DNA from: an uncultured Rhodospirillales bacterium
GTDB lineage: Bacteria; Pseudomonadota; Alphaproteobacteria; Acetobacterales; Acetobacteraceae
Direction: 5' to 3'
Assembly (NCBI GenBank): GCA_903844785.1
Contig: CAIMVB010000398.1
Coordinates: forward strand, 1-8,781
Length of the DNA stretch: 8,781 bases
The notes under the pieces are model-generated. The model was not told the origin of the DNA and did no database searches. It worked only from the letters and a program-made list of their open reading frames with translations. Shown piece after piece: positions 1-5,841 of this stretch (position 1 is its first letter; each line of letters starts with the position of its first letter). The position numbers and the translations under genes are program-made.

Positions 1-140
1 AGGCGGGCCACGGCATCGCCGCGGCGCTGCAGAAAAGCGCCCTCGGCCTTGCCCAAAGCCTTTTGCAGCCTGGCATCGCCAATGGCGCGGGCAGCGTTTT
101 CCTTGAATTGCGGCGAGGTGATCTGAACCACGGCGGACAC
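1..140 (-). CDS. lutB: LutB-like lactate utilisation iron-sulfur protein, N-terminal fragment
   Basis: This is the first 46 codons of a minus-strand gene that continues beyond the left edge. The visible protein begins (V/M)SAVVQITSPQFKENAARAI and continues with a helical segment containing LQKALGKAEGAFLQRRGDAV. That pattern matches the N-terminus of LutB/YkgF family proteins, which carry ferredoxin-type clusters and work with LutA and LutC in oxidising L-lactate to pyruvate. The cysteine motifs that bind the clusters would lie downstream and are not in the window. The start is uncertain because no ATG is in frame. GTG at 140 and GTG at 131 both fit, and neither has a convincing Shine-Dalgarno sequence. 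The gene is divergent from the SCP2-like gene to its right. Family assignment rests only on the short N-terminus. Confidence 0.62.
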   Translation of the reverse strand, partial: MSAVVQITSPQFKENAARAIGDARLQKALGKAEGAFLQRRGDAVAR

Positions 141-159
141 CCTATTGCTTTTGCGGCGT

Positions 160-188
160 AGTGTAGCGCAGCCGGGGCGCTTGGTCAG
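160..188 (-). promoter_or_regulatory. Candidate sigma-70-type promoter for the lutB-like gene
   Basis: Read on the minus strand, CTGACC (188-183) is followed by exactly 17 bases and then TACACT (165-160). Each hexamer matches 4 of 6 consensus bases and the spacing is ideal. Transcription would start near 153, giving a leader of only about 13-22 bases before GTG 140 or GTG 131. That may explain the absence of a clear ribosome binding site. No equally good plus-strand promoter was seen in 141-250. The call rests on pattern matching only. Confidence 0.3.
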
Positions 189-250
189 GGGGGTTTGCGC
201 GCGGCGGCCAGCTTTCCTAACCTTCAACCATTATTTTTCGGGAGGAAGCC

Positions 251-292
251 ATGGCGCAGCATAATCGGCCAATTTCGGGGGTTTTCGCATGA
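251..292 (+). CDS. Putative 13-codon leader peptide upstream of the SCP2-like gene
   Basis: An ATG at 251 sits five bases or fewer downstream of the strongest ribosome binding site in this region, GGGAGGAAG at about 240-248. It opens a short ORF encoding MAQHNRPISGVFA. Its TGA stop (290-292) overlaps the ATG of the next gene (289) in an ATGA arrangement, the classic geometry for translational coupling. The next gene has only a weak G-run (276-280) of its own. The peptide has no recognisable domain and no run of a single amino acid that would suggest an attenuation leader. It might instead be the true N-terminus of the next gene separated by a sequencing or natural frameshift, or a chance ORF. 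Confidence 0.35.
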   Translation: MAQHNRPISGVFA

Positions 293-654
293 ATATCGCG
301 GCCTTGCCTGCCCGCGCCGCCACGGCGCCGGGCCTGGCGCGCTGGGGGCGCGACCTGACGGCGGATGTCCTGTTCAGCGTTGGCGATGCCGCCTGGATTC
401 TGGCGATCCATAAGGGGGTGCTGATATCCGCCAACCCCGCACCCGCCCTCATGCCCAGCTATGACCTGGCCATCCGTGCGGGGGCCGAGGATTTCGCGCG
501 CTTCCTGCAAGACCCGCCGCCACCTGGTTGGCACGACATTATGGGGCTGGTGCGCCTTGGCACCTTCAAGGTCGAAGGCAATGTCGCGCTGTTTATGGCG
601 CATATTTTCTGGTTCAAGGGCGTGCTGGCCCTGCTGAGGGAGCCCCGCGCATGA
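289..654 (+). CDS. Small SCP2-like (sterol carrier/lipid-binding fold) protein
   Basis: This 121-residue cytosolic protein has no signal peptide. It resembles a single SCP2 domain: an N-terminal helix, a beta strand with VLFSVGDAAWILAI (27-40), a following strand with GVLISAN (43-49), a polar segment with YDLAIRAGAEDFARFL (58-73), a linker rich in proline, then the strand FKVEGNVALFM (93-103) and a hydrophobic C-terminal helix. The FKVEGN block corresponds to the 'G.l.veGd..la' block typical of SCP2 domains. Such domains bind lipids or acyl-CoA in a hydrophobic tunnel, but no ligand can be read from sequence. The start at 289 is the first ATG after an in-frame stop at 262-264. The stop overlaps the start of the alpha/beta hydrolase gene by four bases (ATGA, 651-654), so the two are probably translated together and may act on the same hydrophobic substrate. 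Assignment to the fold is fairly secure; function is unknown. Confidence 0.7.
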   Translation: MNIAALPARAATAPGLARWGRDLTADVLFSVGDAAWILAIHKGVLISANPAPALMPSYDLAIRAGAEDFARFLQDPPPPGWHDIMGLVRLGTFKVEGNVALFMAHIFWFKGVLALLREPRA

Positions 655-1493
655 TCGAAGCCATTACCGGGCGCTATATGCGCCTTGAACTCGAAGGCCG
701 GGCGCATCGGCTTTATTTCGAAGAAGCCGGCCAAGGTATCCCACTTTTGCTGCTGCATACGGCGGGCAGTGATGGTCGCCAGTGGCGTAGCCTGCTGAAT
801 GATGCAGAGGTAACATCACGCTTTCGCTGCGTGACCTTTGATATGCCCTGGCATGGCAAATCCAGCCCGCCCGAGGGCTGGGAGAAGGAAACCTATCAAC
901 TCACCACCGCGCGCTATACCGGCATGATCATGGCGGTGGCCCGCGCGCTTGGCCTTGATAGGCCCGTGGTAATGGGCTGTTCGATTGGCGGGCGCATTGT
1001 GCTGGATTTGGCCGCCGAACACGCGGATGAATTGCGCGGCGTGATCGGGCTGCAATCGGCAGCATTTCTTTCGCCCTATTACGATACATCCTGGCTGCAT
1101 CACCCGCATGTGCATGGCGGGGAGGTTTGCGGCGGCATTGTCTCCGGCCTTATTGGCCCACATGCGCCAGAGGCTTCGCGTTGGGAAACGCTATGGCATT
1201 ACATGCAAGGTGGCCCCGGTGTGTTTCGTGGCGATTTGCATTTCTATAAGGGCGAAGGCGATTTGCGCCCCAAGCTTGCGCGCATAGATACTAAGCGATG
1301 CCCCGTGCATATGCTGACCGGCAATTATGATTATTCCTGCAAGCCCGAGGATACGGAAGCCACCGCCGCCGCCATCCCTGGTGCCAAGGTGCAGATCATG
1401 AATGGCCTTGGCCATTTCCCGATGAGCGAAGATTACGCCGCGCTGCGCCCCTATTTGCTACCGGTGCTGGCGGAATTTCAGGAGCGCGGGTGA
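651..1493 (+). CDS. Alpha/beta hydrolase
   Basis: This 280-residue enzyme has the alpha/beta hydrolase fold. The oxyanion-hole region is PLLLLHTAGSDG (31-42), and DMPWHGKS (64-71) follows the next strand. The nucleophile elbow is GCSIGG, with Ser111 as likely nucleophile. The acid is probably Asp227 in TGNYDYSC (223-230) and the base His255 in GLGHFPMSE (252-260), completing a Ser-Asp-His triad. There is no signal peptide, so a cytosolic esterase, lactonase, thioesterase or C-C hydrolase is possible; the substrate cannot be told. A histidine-rich cap segment (HHPHVHGG, 150-157) lies before the lid helices. The frame is open further upstream to an ATG at 528. I chose ATG 651 because it gives the ATGA overlap with the SCP2-like gene, has GAGGG at 636-640 upstream, and begins just before the domain. 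The gene ends only nine bases from the stop of the convergent oxidoreductase gene. Confidence 0.88.
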   Translation: MIEAITGRYMRLELEGRAHRLYFEEAGQGIPLLLLHTAGSDGRQWRSLLNDAEVTSRFRCVTFDMPWHGKSSPPEGWEKETYQLTTARYTGMIMAVARALGLDRPVVMGCSIGGRIVLDLAAEHADELRGVIGLQSAAFLSPYYDTSWLHHPHVHGGEVCGGIVSGLIGPHAPEASRWETLWHYMQGGPGVFRGDLHFYKGEGDLRPKLARIDTKRCPVHMLTGNYDYSCKPEDTEATAAAIPGAKVQIMNGLGHFPMSEDYAALRPYLLPVLAEFQERG

Positions 1494-1511
1494 GCGGCCC
1501 TTCTAGGCCGC
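1494..1511. terminator. Hairpin between convergent genes, possible bidirectional terminator
   Basis: GCGGCC (1494-1499) and GGCCGC (1506-1511) form a perfect 6-bp GC-only stem with a 6-base loop CTTCTA. It starts immediately after the hydrolase stop codon, and the loop contains the TAG stop of the oxidoreductase (1503-1505 on the minus strand). Neither side has a T-tract, so it is not a canonical intrinsic terminator. It could act as a 3'-end stabiliser, a weak bidirectional terminator, or be incidental. Confidence 0.35.
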
Positions 1512-2825
1512 AATCCTGTCAATCCGATCGCGCAGGCGATACCAACCACCAATGATGGGCAGGAACCAATTCGGGTTGCCGTTGTATAAAGCAACCGTTG
1601 GGAATTCCAGCCCATCCAAGGCAAAGCGCTGATTGGCCGCACCCGCGATTTTCAGCGCGGCATTATGGCCAAGCCAGGTTGCCATGGCGACACCGGAACC
1701 CTGGCAACCTGCCGCGTAATGAATGCCATCCTGCACGCCGATATGCGGCAGAAAATCGAAGGTGAAGGCCACATTCCCCGTCCAGGCATGGGTGATTTTC
1801 ACTTTACTGAGTTCGGGGAAGACTGCCGTCATGAAGGAATGCAAACGCGGCGCTGCGGCTTCTGGCGCATTCGGGCCAAAGCGCGCCCGCCCACCCCAGA
1901 GAATGCGATTACCATAGGGCGCAGGGCGAAAATAATTCAGCACGCGCTTGGTATCGCTAATCATGCGCCGGCCAGGGAAAAGCCGGTCAATGGTTTCAGC
2001 GGGTAGTTCCTCGGTCGCGATGATATAGGACGCCACGGGTACCATGCGCCGCGCGAGCCAGGGCATGGCGCTTTGCCCATCCGCCCCGCGTGAATAGCCA
2101 TTGGTCGAGACCAGTACTGCATCAGCGCGCAGTTCTCCGCGATTGGTGGCGATGCGAAAGCCGGAACCATCGGCGCGAATGCCGGCCACACGTGTGTTAT
2201 CCACCAGGTTTGCACCAGCGCGTTCCGCCGCCGCGGCCAGACCGCGCGCATATTTGCCAGGATGGATGCTGCCCGTCGCGGCTGCCTTCATGCCGCCGTG
2301 ATAATGGGAAGAACCCAGCGCTTCATGCTGGCGCGAAGGCGGCAACATTTCCGTGGGCAGGCCGGTAACATCCGCAATGTAATCCGCCTGCCGCGCCAGC
2401 GCATCGTAATGTTTGGGTGTCCAGGCGGCGACGAAACGCCCGCAGCGCGTGTAATCGCATTCAATCCCCTCACGCGCGATGGTTTCTTCAATGAAGGGAA
2501 AGGAAGCAGCAGCGGCCATGGCGATATTGCGCGCCTGTTCAGCGCCAAGTTTTTCTGCCAGCGCCGTGCGCGCCACCTTCAAGCCGCCTGAAACCATGCC
2601 ACCATTGCGCGAAGAAGCACCCCAGCCAATGCGTTCCGCATCCAGCACTGTTACCTTATGGCCAAGGCGTGCCAGGCTTAGCGCCGCAGAAAGCCCTGCA
2701 TATCCGCCACCAATCACAGCGACCGGCGTATGGTCGGGCAAGGGCGTGTTACGCTCCGGTGGTTCCGCTGCTTCCCACCACCAAGGGCTGGTCTTGAATT
2801 CCGATGCGAAGAGGGTGTTAGCCAT
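1503..2825 (-). CDS. FAD-dependent oxidoreductase of the DAO family
   Basis: This 440-residue flavoprotein belongs to the D-amino-acid oxidase (DAO)-like superfamily, close in style to gamma-glutamylputrescine oxidase (PuuB/OrdL) proteins. An N-terminal SPWWWEAAEPP segment (13-23) precedes the Rossmann dinucleotide motif VIGGGYAGLSAALSLA (37-52). The acidic Asp62 ends the second strand (VTVLDAE), and GASSRNGG (69-76) is the usual second FAD contact. The C-terminal GCQGSGVAMATWLG block corresponds to the conserved glycine-rich stretch contacting the flavin. The family oxidises primary or secondary amines to imines with release of hydrogen peroxide or transfer of electrons; the substrate is not predictable here. 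There is no signal peptide. The gene starts four bases after the acyl-CoA synthetase stop codon, with GAAGG just before ATG, so it is the second gene of that transcript. Similarity to PuuB does not prove a role in putrescine degradation, since no other puu genes are visible. Confidence 0.85.
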   Translation of the reverse strand: MANTLFASEFKTSPWWWEAAEPPERNTPLPDHTPVAVIGGGYAGLSAALSLARLGHKVTVLDAERIGWGASSRNGGMVSGGLKVARTALAEKLGAEQARNIAMAAAASFPFIEETIAREGIECDYTRCGRFVAAWTPKHYDALARQADYIADVTGLPTEMLPPSRQHEALGSSHYHGGMKAAATGSIHPGKYARGLAAAAERAGANLVDNTRVAGIRADGSGFRIATNRGELRADAVLVSTNGYSRGADGQSAMPWLARRMVPVASYIIATEELPAETIDRLFPGRRMISDTKRVLNYFRPAPYGNRILWGGRARFGPNAPEAAAPRLHSFMTAVFPELSKVKITHAWTGNVAFTFDFLPHIGVQDGIHYAAGCQGSGVAMATWLGHNAALKIAGAANQRFALDGLEFPTVALYNGNPNWFLPIIGGWYRLRDRIDRIAA

Positions 2826-2829
2826 GCCT

Positions 2830-4524
2830 TCAAGCCGTCTTGGATTCTTGCAAGCCCAATTCGCGCGTCATTTCTTCCCGCATCATGAATTTTTGCATCT
2901 TGCCCGTCACAGTCATGGGGAAGCTATCAACAAATTTAATATGCCGCGGCACCTTGTAATGCGCGATTTGCCCGGCGCAGAAGGCGCGCACGTCATCCGC
3001 TGTCAGGTGTTCATGCGTGCGCAACTTGATCCAGGCGCAGAGTTCCTCACCAAAGCGCGGATCGGGTACGCCGAAAACCTGCACATCTTCAATCTTGGGA
3101 TGGCGATAGAGAAATTCTTCTACCTCACGCGGGTAGATATTCTCACCACCACGGATCACCATATCCTTGATACGGCCAACGATATTGCAGAAGCCTTCCT
3201 CATCAATCGTCGCCAGATCGCCGGTATGCATCCAGCGCGCCGCATCAATGGCCTGCGCGGTGCGTTCCGGGTCTTCCCAATAGCCAAGCATGACAGCATA
3301 GCCACGGGTACAAAGCTCACCAGCAACGCCGCGCGGGACAACGCGGCCTTCACTGTCAATGATCTTCACTTCCAGATGCGGCTGCACACGCCCCACGGTG
3401 GAAACGCGCCGATCCAGCGGGTCATCCACGCTGGTCTGGAAGCTGACAGGGCTGGTTTCTGTCATGCCGTAGGCAATGGTGATTTCGCGCAGGTTCATGG
3501 CATCCACCGCGCGGCGCATCACCTCAATCGGGCAAGGTGCGCCGGCCATAATACCAGTACGAAGCGATGAAAGATCGAAATTGCGGAACTCCGGATGTTC
3601 CATCTGCGCGATGAACATGGTCGGCACGCCATGCAGGCCGGTGCAGCGTTCCTCCGCCACGGTTTGCAGGGTGGCGAGCGGATCAAACCCCTCACCCGGA
3701 TAAACCATTGCCGTACCATGCGTGGTGCAGGCCAGATTGCCAAGAACCATCCCGAAGCAATGATAAAGCGGCACCGGAATGCACAGCTTATCCTGCGGCG
3801 TCAGCTTCATCGCTTCCCCGATGAAGTAACCATTATTCAGGATATTGTGGTGTGTCAGCGTCGCACCTTTGGGCGCGCCCGTGGTACCAGACGTGAATTG
3901 GATATTGATGGGATCATCAAATTGCAGCTTACCCGCCAGATCGCGTAAGCGTTCATGATGCGCCGGCGCGCCCATATCCAGAATGCTGTTAAAGGGAATC
4001 ATGCCAGGTTCGGGATTGGCATTGATTTCAATCACCATCTCAAGCTTTGGCAACTTCTCCGCGGAAAGCCTACCCGGCAAGGCATGTGCCAATTCCGGCG
4101 CCAGCGTATTGACCATGCCAACATAGTCGGATGTTTTGAAGCGTGTGGCGATAATCAGCGCGCGGCAGCCCACCTTGTTCAGCGCATATTCCAATTCGGA
4201 AAGCCGATAGGCGGGATTGATATTCACCAGCACCAACCCAGCCTTGGCGGTGGCGAATTGGGTGATGACCCACTCCGCATTATTGGGCGACCAGATGCCG
4301 ACGCGATCCCCCGGGTGCAGGCCAAGCGCCAACAGGCCAGCGGCAAAGGCATCCACCTTGGCGCCGAGTTCCGCATAACTCCAGCGAATGCCCTGTTGGC
4401 GCACAATAAGGCCCGGGCGATCCCCCCATTGGGCCACGGTGCGCGCAAAATTGGTCCCGATGGTCTCACCGATCAGGGGCTGGTCGCTTTGGCCAGTTAC
4501 ATAGCTAAGGGCGGGGCTGGTCAT
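2830..4524 (-). CDS. AMP-forming acyl-CoA synthetase (acyl-CoA ligase)
   Basis: This 564-residue member of the ANL superfamily is of the short/medium-chain acyl-CoA synthetase type. It activates a free carboxylic acid with ATP to an acyl-adenylate and then transfers it to CoA. Hallmarks in order are the P-loop-like [10 protein letters not shown] (211-220), VPLYHCFGM (251-259), the adenine-binding AYGMTETSP (351-359), HTGDL (433-437), the hinge and nucleotide contact [16 protein letters not shown] (450-465), and the C-terminal [10 protein letters not shown] (536-545) with catalytic Lys542. The frame stays open upstream to 4899, but that extension would run antisense through the dehydrogenase gene. 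ATG 4524 is preceded by GGGAGAAG with good spacing and starts just before the domain. The gene diverges from the isovaleryl-CoA dehydrogenase gene, which suggests its substrate may be isovalerate, 3-methylcrotonate or another short branched acid. That substrate is inference; the fold is certain. Confidence 0.92.
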   Translation of the reverse strand: MTSPALSYVTGQSDQPLIGETIGTNFARTVAQWGDRPGLIVRQQGIRWSYAELGAKVDAFAAGLLALGLHPGDRVGIWSPNNAEWVITQFATAKAGLVLVNINPAYRLSELEYALNKVGCRALIIATRFKTSDYVGMVNTLAPELAHALPGRLSAEKLPKLEMVIEINANPEPGMIPFNSILDMGAPAHHERLRDLAGKLQFDDPINIQFTSGTTGAPKGATLTHHNILNNGYFIGEAMKLTPQDKLCIPVPLYHCFGMVLGNLACTTHGTAMVYPGEGFDPLATLQTVAEERCTGLHGVPTMFIAQMEHPEFRNFDLSSLRTGIMAGAPCPIEVMRRAVDAMNLREITIAYGMTETSPVSFQTSVDDPLDRRVSTVGRVQPHLEVKIIDSEGRVVPRGVAGELCTRGYAVMLGYWEDPERTAQAIDAARWMHTGDLATIDEEGFCNIVGRIKDMVIRGGENIYPREVEEFLYRHPKIEDVQVFGVPDPRFGEELCAWIKLRTHEHLTADDVRAFCAGQIAHYKVPRHIKFVDSFPMTVTGKMQKFMMREEMTRELGLQESKTA

Positions 4525-4536
4525 TTGGCTTCTCCC

Positions 4537-4557
4537 TGGGCGTTCCTTGGGCGTTCC
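4537..4557. repeat. Tandem 10-bp direct repeat with 11-bp period in the divergent control region
   Basis: TGGGCGTTCC occurs at 4537-4546 and again at 4548-4557, separated by one T. This puts the two copies one DNA helical turn apart. The core GCGTTCC recurs in inverted orientation as GGAACGC at 4644-4650, just ahead of the dehydrogenase start. The tandem pair lies between the candidate synthetase promoter and its ribosome binding site. It could be an operator for a cooperative regulator, a structured leader element or a chance duplication. Confidence 0.5.
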
Positions 4558-4559
4558 CC

Positions 4560-4589
4560 ATTCTTGGCGGGGCAGCGCGATGATTGCAA
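4560..4589 (-). promoter_or_regulatory. Candidate promoter for the acyl-CoA synthetase/oxidoreductase unit
   Basis: On the minus strand TTGCAA (4589-4584) is followed after 18 bases by AAGAAT (4565-4560). Each matches 4 of 6 consensus bases. The -35 element lies inside the palindrome ATTGCAAT (4583-4590), which together with the following bases forms GCAA-TAT-TTGC (4586-4596), a small AT-rich dyad that could be an operator. Transcription would start around 4553, inside the tandem repeat. Evidence is by eye only. Confidence 0.25.
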
Positions 4590-4596
4590 TATTTGC

Positions 4597-4625
4597 TTGG
4601 CCTTGGCGCCGCCCGCGCCTATCCT
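4597..4625 (+). promoter_or_regulatory. Candidate promoter for the leucine-catabolism operon
   Basis: TTGGCC (4597-4602), a 17-base spacer and TATCCT (4620-4625) match the sigma-70 consensus at 4 of 6 positions each. The -10 element runs into the inverted repeat CTTGG-C-CCAAG (4624-4634), which could be a regulator site placed over the start of transcription. Initiation would fall near 4632, leaving a leader of about 30 bases to ATG 4663 but only about 10 to ATG 4642. This favours the later start codon. Confidence 0.3.
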
Positions 4626-4662
4626 TGGCCCAAGAAAATTGATGGAACGCGATAGGTTGCGC

Positions 4663-5841
4663 ATGGCCAATATTCCAAACCGCCTTCCGGGGCTTGATTT
4701 CGATCTCGGCGAGACTGCCGATATGCTGCGTGATCAGGTGGCAAGCTTTTCCGCTGATGAAATCGCACCGCGCGCGGCGGAGATAGACAAGACCAATGAT
4801 TTTCCCGCCGATCTTTGGCGTAAATTCGGCGATCTTGGCGTGCTTGGCATCACGGTTGACGAAGATCATGGCGGCGCCGGCATGGGGTATTTGGAACATG
4901 TGGTGGCGATGGAGGAAATCTCTCGCGCATCAGCCTCAGTTGGGCTTTCCTATGGCGCGCATTCCAATCTCTGCGTCAATCAAATCTCCCGCAACGGCAA
5001 TGAGGATCAGAAGCGGCGCTATCTGCCTAAGCTGATTTCGGGCGAGCATGTGGGCGCGTTGGCGATGAGCGAACCAGGCGCCGGTTCCGATGTGGTTTCC
5101 ATGCGGTTACGCGCCGAAAAGCGCGGCGATCGCTATGTGCTGAATGGCACGAAGATGTGGATCACCAATGGACCGGATGCGGATGTGTTGGTGATTTACG
5201 CGAAAACCGATCCTTCAGCCGGCCCCAAAGGCATTACCGCCTTCCTTGTGGAAAAGAGCTTCCCCGGTTTTTCCTGCGCGCAAAAGCTGGATAAGCTTGG
5301 CATGCGCGGATCCAATACCGGTGAATTGGTGTTTCAGGATTGTGAAGTGCCGGCGGAGAATGTGCTCGGCGAAGTCAATGGCGGCGTGCGCGTGTTGATG
5401 AGCGGGCTTGATTACGAACGTGCCGTGCTGGCGGCTGGCCCGCTTGGCATTATGCAGGCCTGCATGGATATCGTGCTGCCTTATGTGCATGAACGTAAGC
5501 AATTCGGCCAGGCGATTGGTGAATTCCAGATCATGCAGGCGAAAATCGCCGATATGTACACCACCATGAATGCAGCGAAATCCTATATCTACACTGTCGC
5601 CAAAGCCTGTGATCGTGGGCAGACAACGCGCAAGGATGCCGCCGGTGCCATTCTATACGCCGCGGAAAAAGCCACCTGGATGACGCTGGAAGCCATTCAA
5701 TGCCTCGGCGGCAATGGTTATATCAATGATTACGCCACGGGCCGCCTGTTGCGTGATGCGAAGCTCTATGAAATCGGCGCCGGTACCTCGGAAATTCGGC
5801 GCATGCTGATTGGGCGGGAATTGTTCCGCGAAACCGCATGA
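4663..5841 (+). CDS. ivd: Isovaleryl-CoA dehydrogenase
   Basis: This 392-residue FAD enzyme of the acyl-CoA dehydrogenase family oxidises isovaleryl-CoA to 3-methylcrotonyl-CoA and passes electrons to electron-transfer flavoprotein. Visible signatures are [10 protein letters not shown] (134-143), [11 protein letters not shown] (164-174), the [11 protein letters not shown] block (347-357) and the C-terminal [10 protein letters not shown] (371-380). The diagnostic feature is the position of the catalytic base. Most family members carry a glutamate in the C-terminal loop, but here that loop reads GAGTSE with Ala. A glutamate is present instead at residue 252 in [16 protein letters not shown] (247-262), as in human isovaleryl-CoA dehydrogenase. 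ATG 4663 has AGG seven bases upstream and gives the usual [15 protein letters not shown] start. ATG 4642 is in frame and would add seven residues. The stop overlaps the start of the carboxyltransferase gene by four bases. Called liuA in pseudomonads. Confidence 0.95.
   Translation: MANIPNRLPGLDFDLGETADMLRDQVASFSADEIAPRAAEIDKTNDFPADLWRKFGDLGVLGITVDEDHGGAGMGYLEHVVAMEEISRASASVGLSYGAHSNLCVNQISRNGNEDQKRRYLPKLISGEHVGALAMSEPGAGSDVVSMRLRAEKRGDRYVLNGTKMWITNGPDADVLVIYAKTDPSAGPKGITAFLVEKSFPGFSCAQKLDKLGMRGSNTGELVFQDCEVPAENVLGEVNGGVRVLMSGLDYERAVLAAGPLGIMQACMDIVLPYVHERKQFGQAIGEFQIMQAKIADMYTTMNAAKSYIYTVAKACDRGQTTRKDAAGAILYAAEKATWMTLEAIQCLGGNGYINDYATGRLLRDAKLYEIGAGTSEIRRMLIGRELFRETA

Larger units (their letters stand above)
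4525..4662. promoter_or_regulatory. Divergent intergenic control region between the synthetase and dehydrogenase genes
   Basis: This 138-base gap separates the divergent starts and is the only place from which either unit can be transcribed. Besides the tandem repeat and candidate promoters listed separately, it holds five copies of CTTGG (4546, 4563, 4596, 4602 and 4624), one of them in the perfect dyad CTTGG-C-CCAAG (4624-4634), and the 8-bp palindrome ATTGCAAT (4583-4590). Leucine-catabolism operons of proteobacteria are often controlled by local regulators such as LiuR (MerR family), but I do not recognise a LiuR-type site here and no regulator gene is in the window. Confidence 0.55.

Noticed and set aside
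217..603. Minus-strand open frame of 128 codons over the SCP2-like gene
   Set aside because: It has low-complexity arginine-rich content and no ribosome binding site, and it conflicts with the better-supported plus-strand gene that is coupled to the hydrolase.
528..650. Earlier in-frame ATG for the alpha/beta hydrolase
   Set aside because: It would overlap the SCP2-like gene by more than 120 bases in another frame. ATG 651 gives the standard ATGA coupling and the expected domain start.
2479..3570. Open frame of 363 codons on the plus strand across the oxidoreductase and synthetase genes
   Set aside because: It is antisense to two well-supported enzymes, has no recognisable domain, and is of a composition expected from the reverse reading of GC-biased codons.
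3955..4662. Upstream extension of the dehydrogenase frame
   Set aside because: The frame is open by chance opposite the synthetase gene. The conserved dehydrogenase N-terminus begins at 4663, and the extension carries no domain.
4525..4899. Upstream extension of the synthetase frame
   Set aside because: It would run antisense into the dehydrogenase gene. ATG 4524 has a good ribosome binding site and matches the usual family start.
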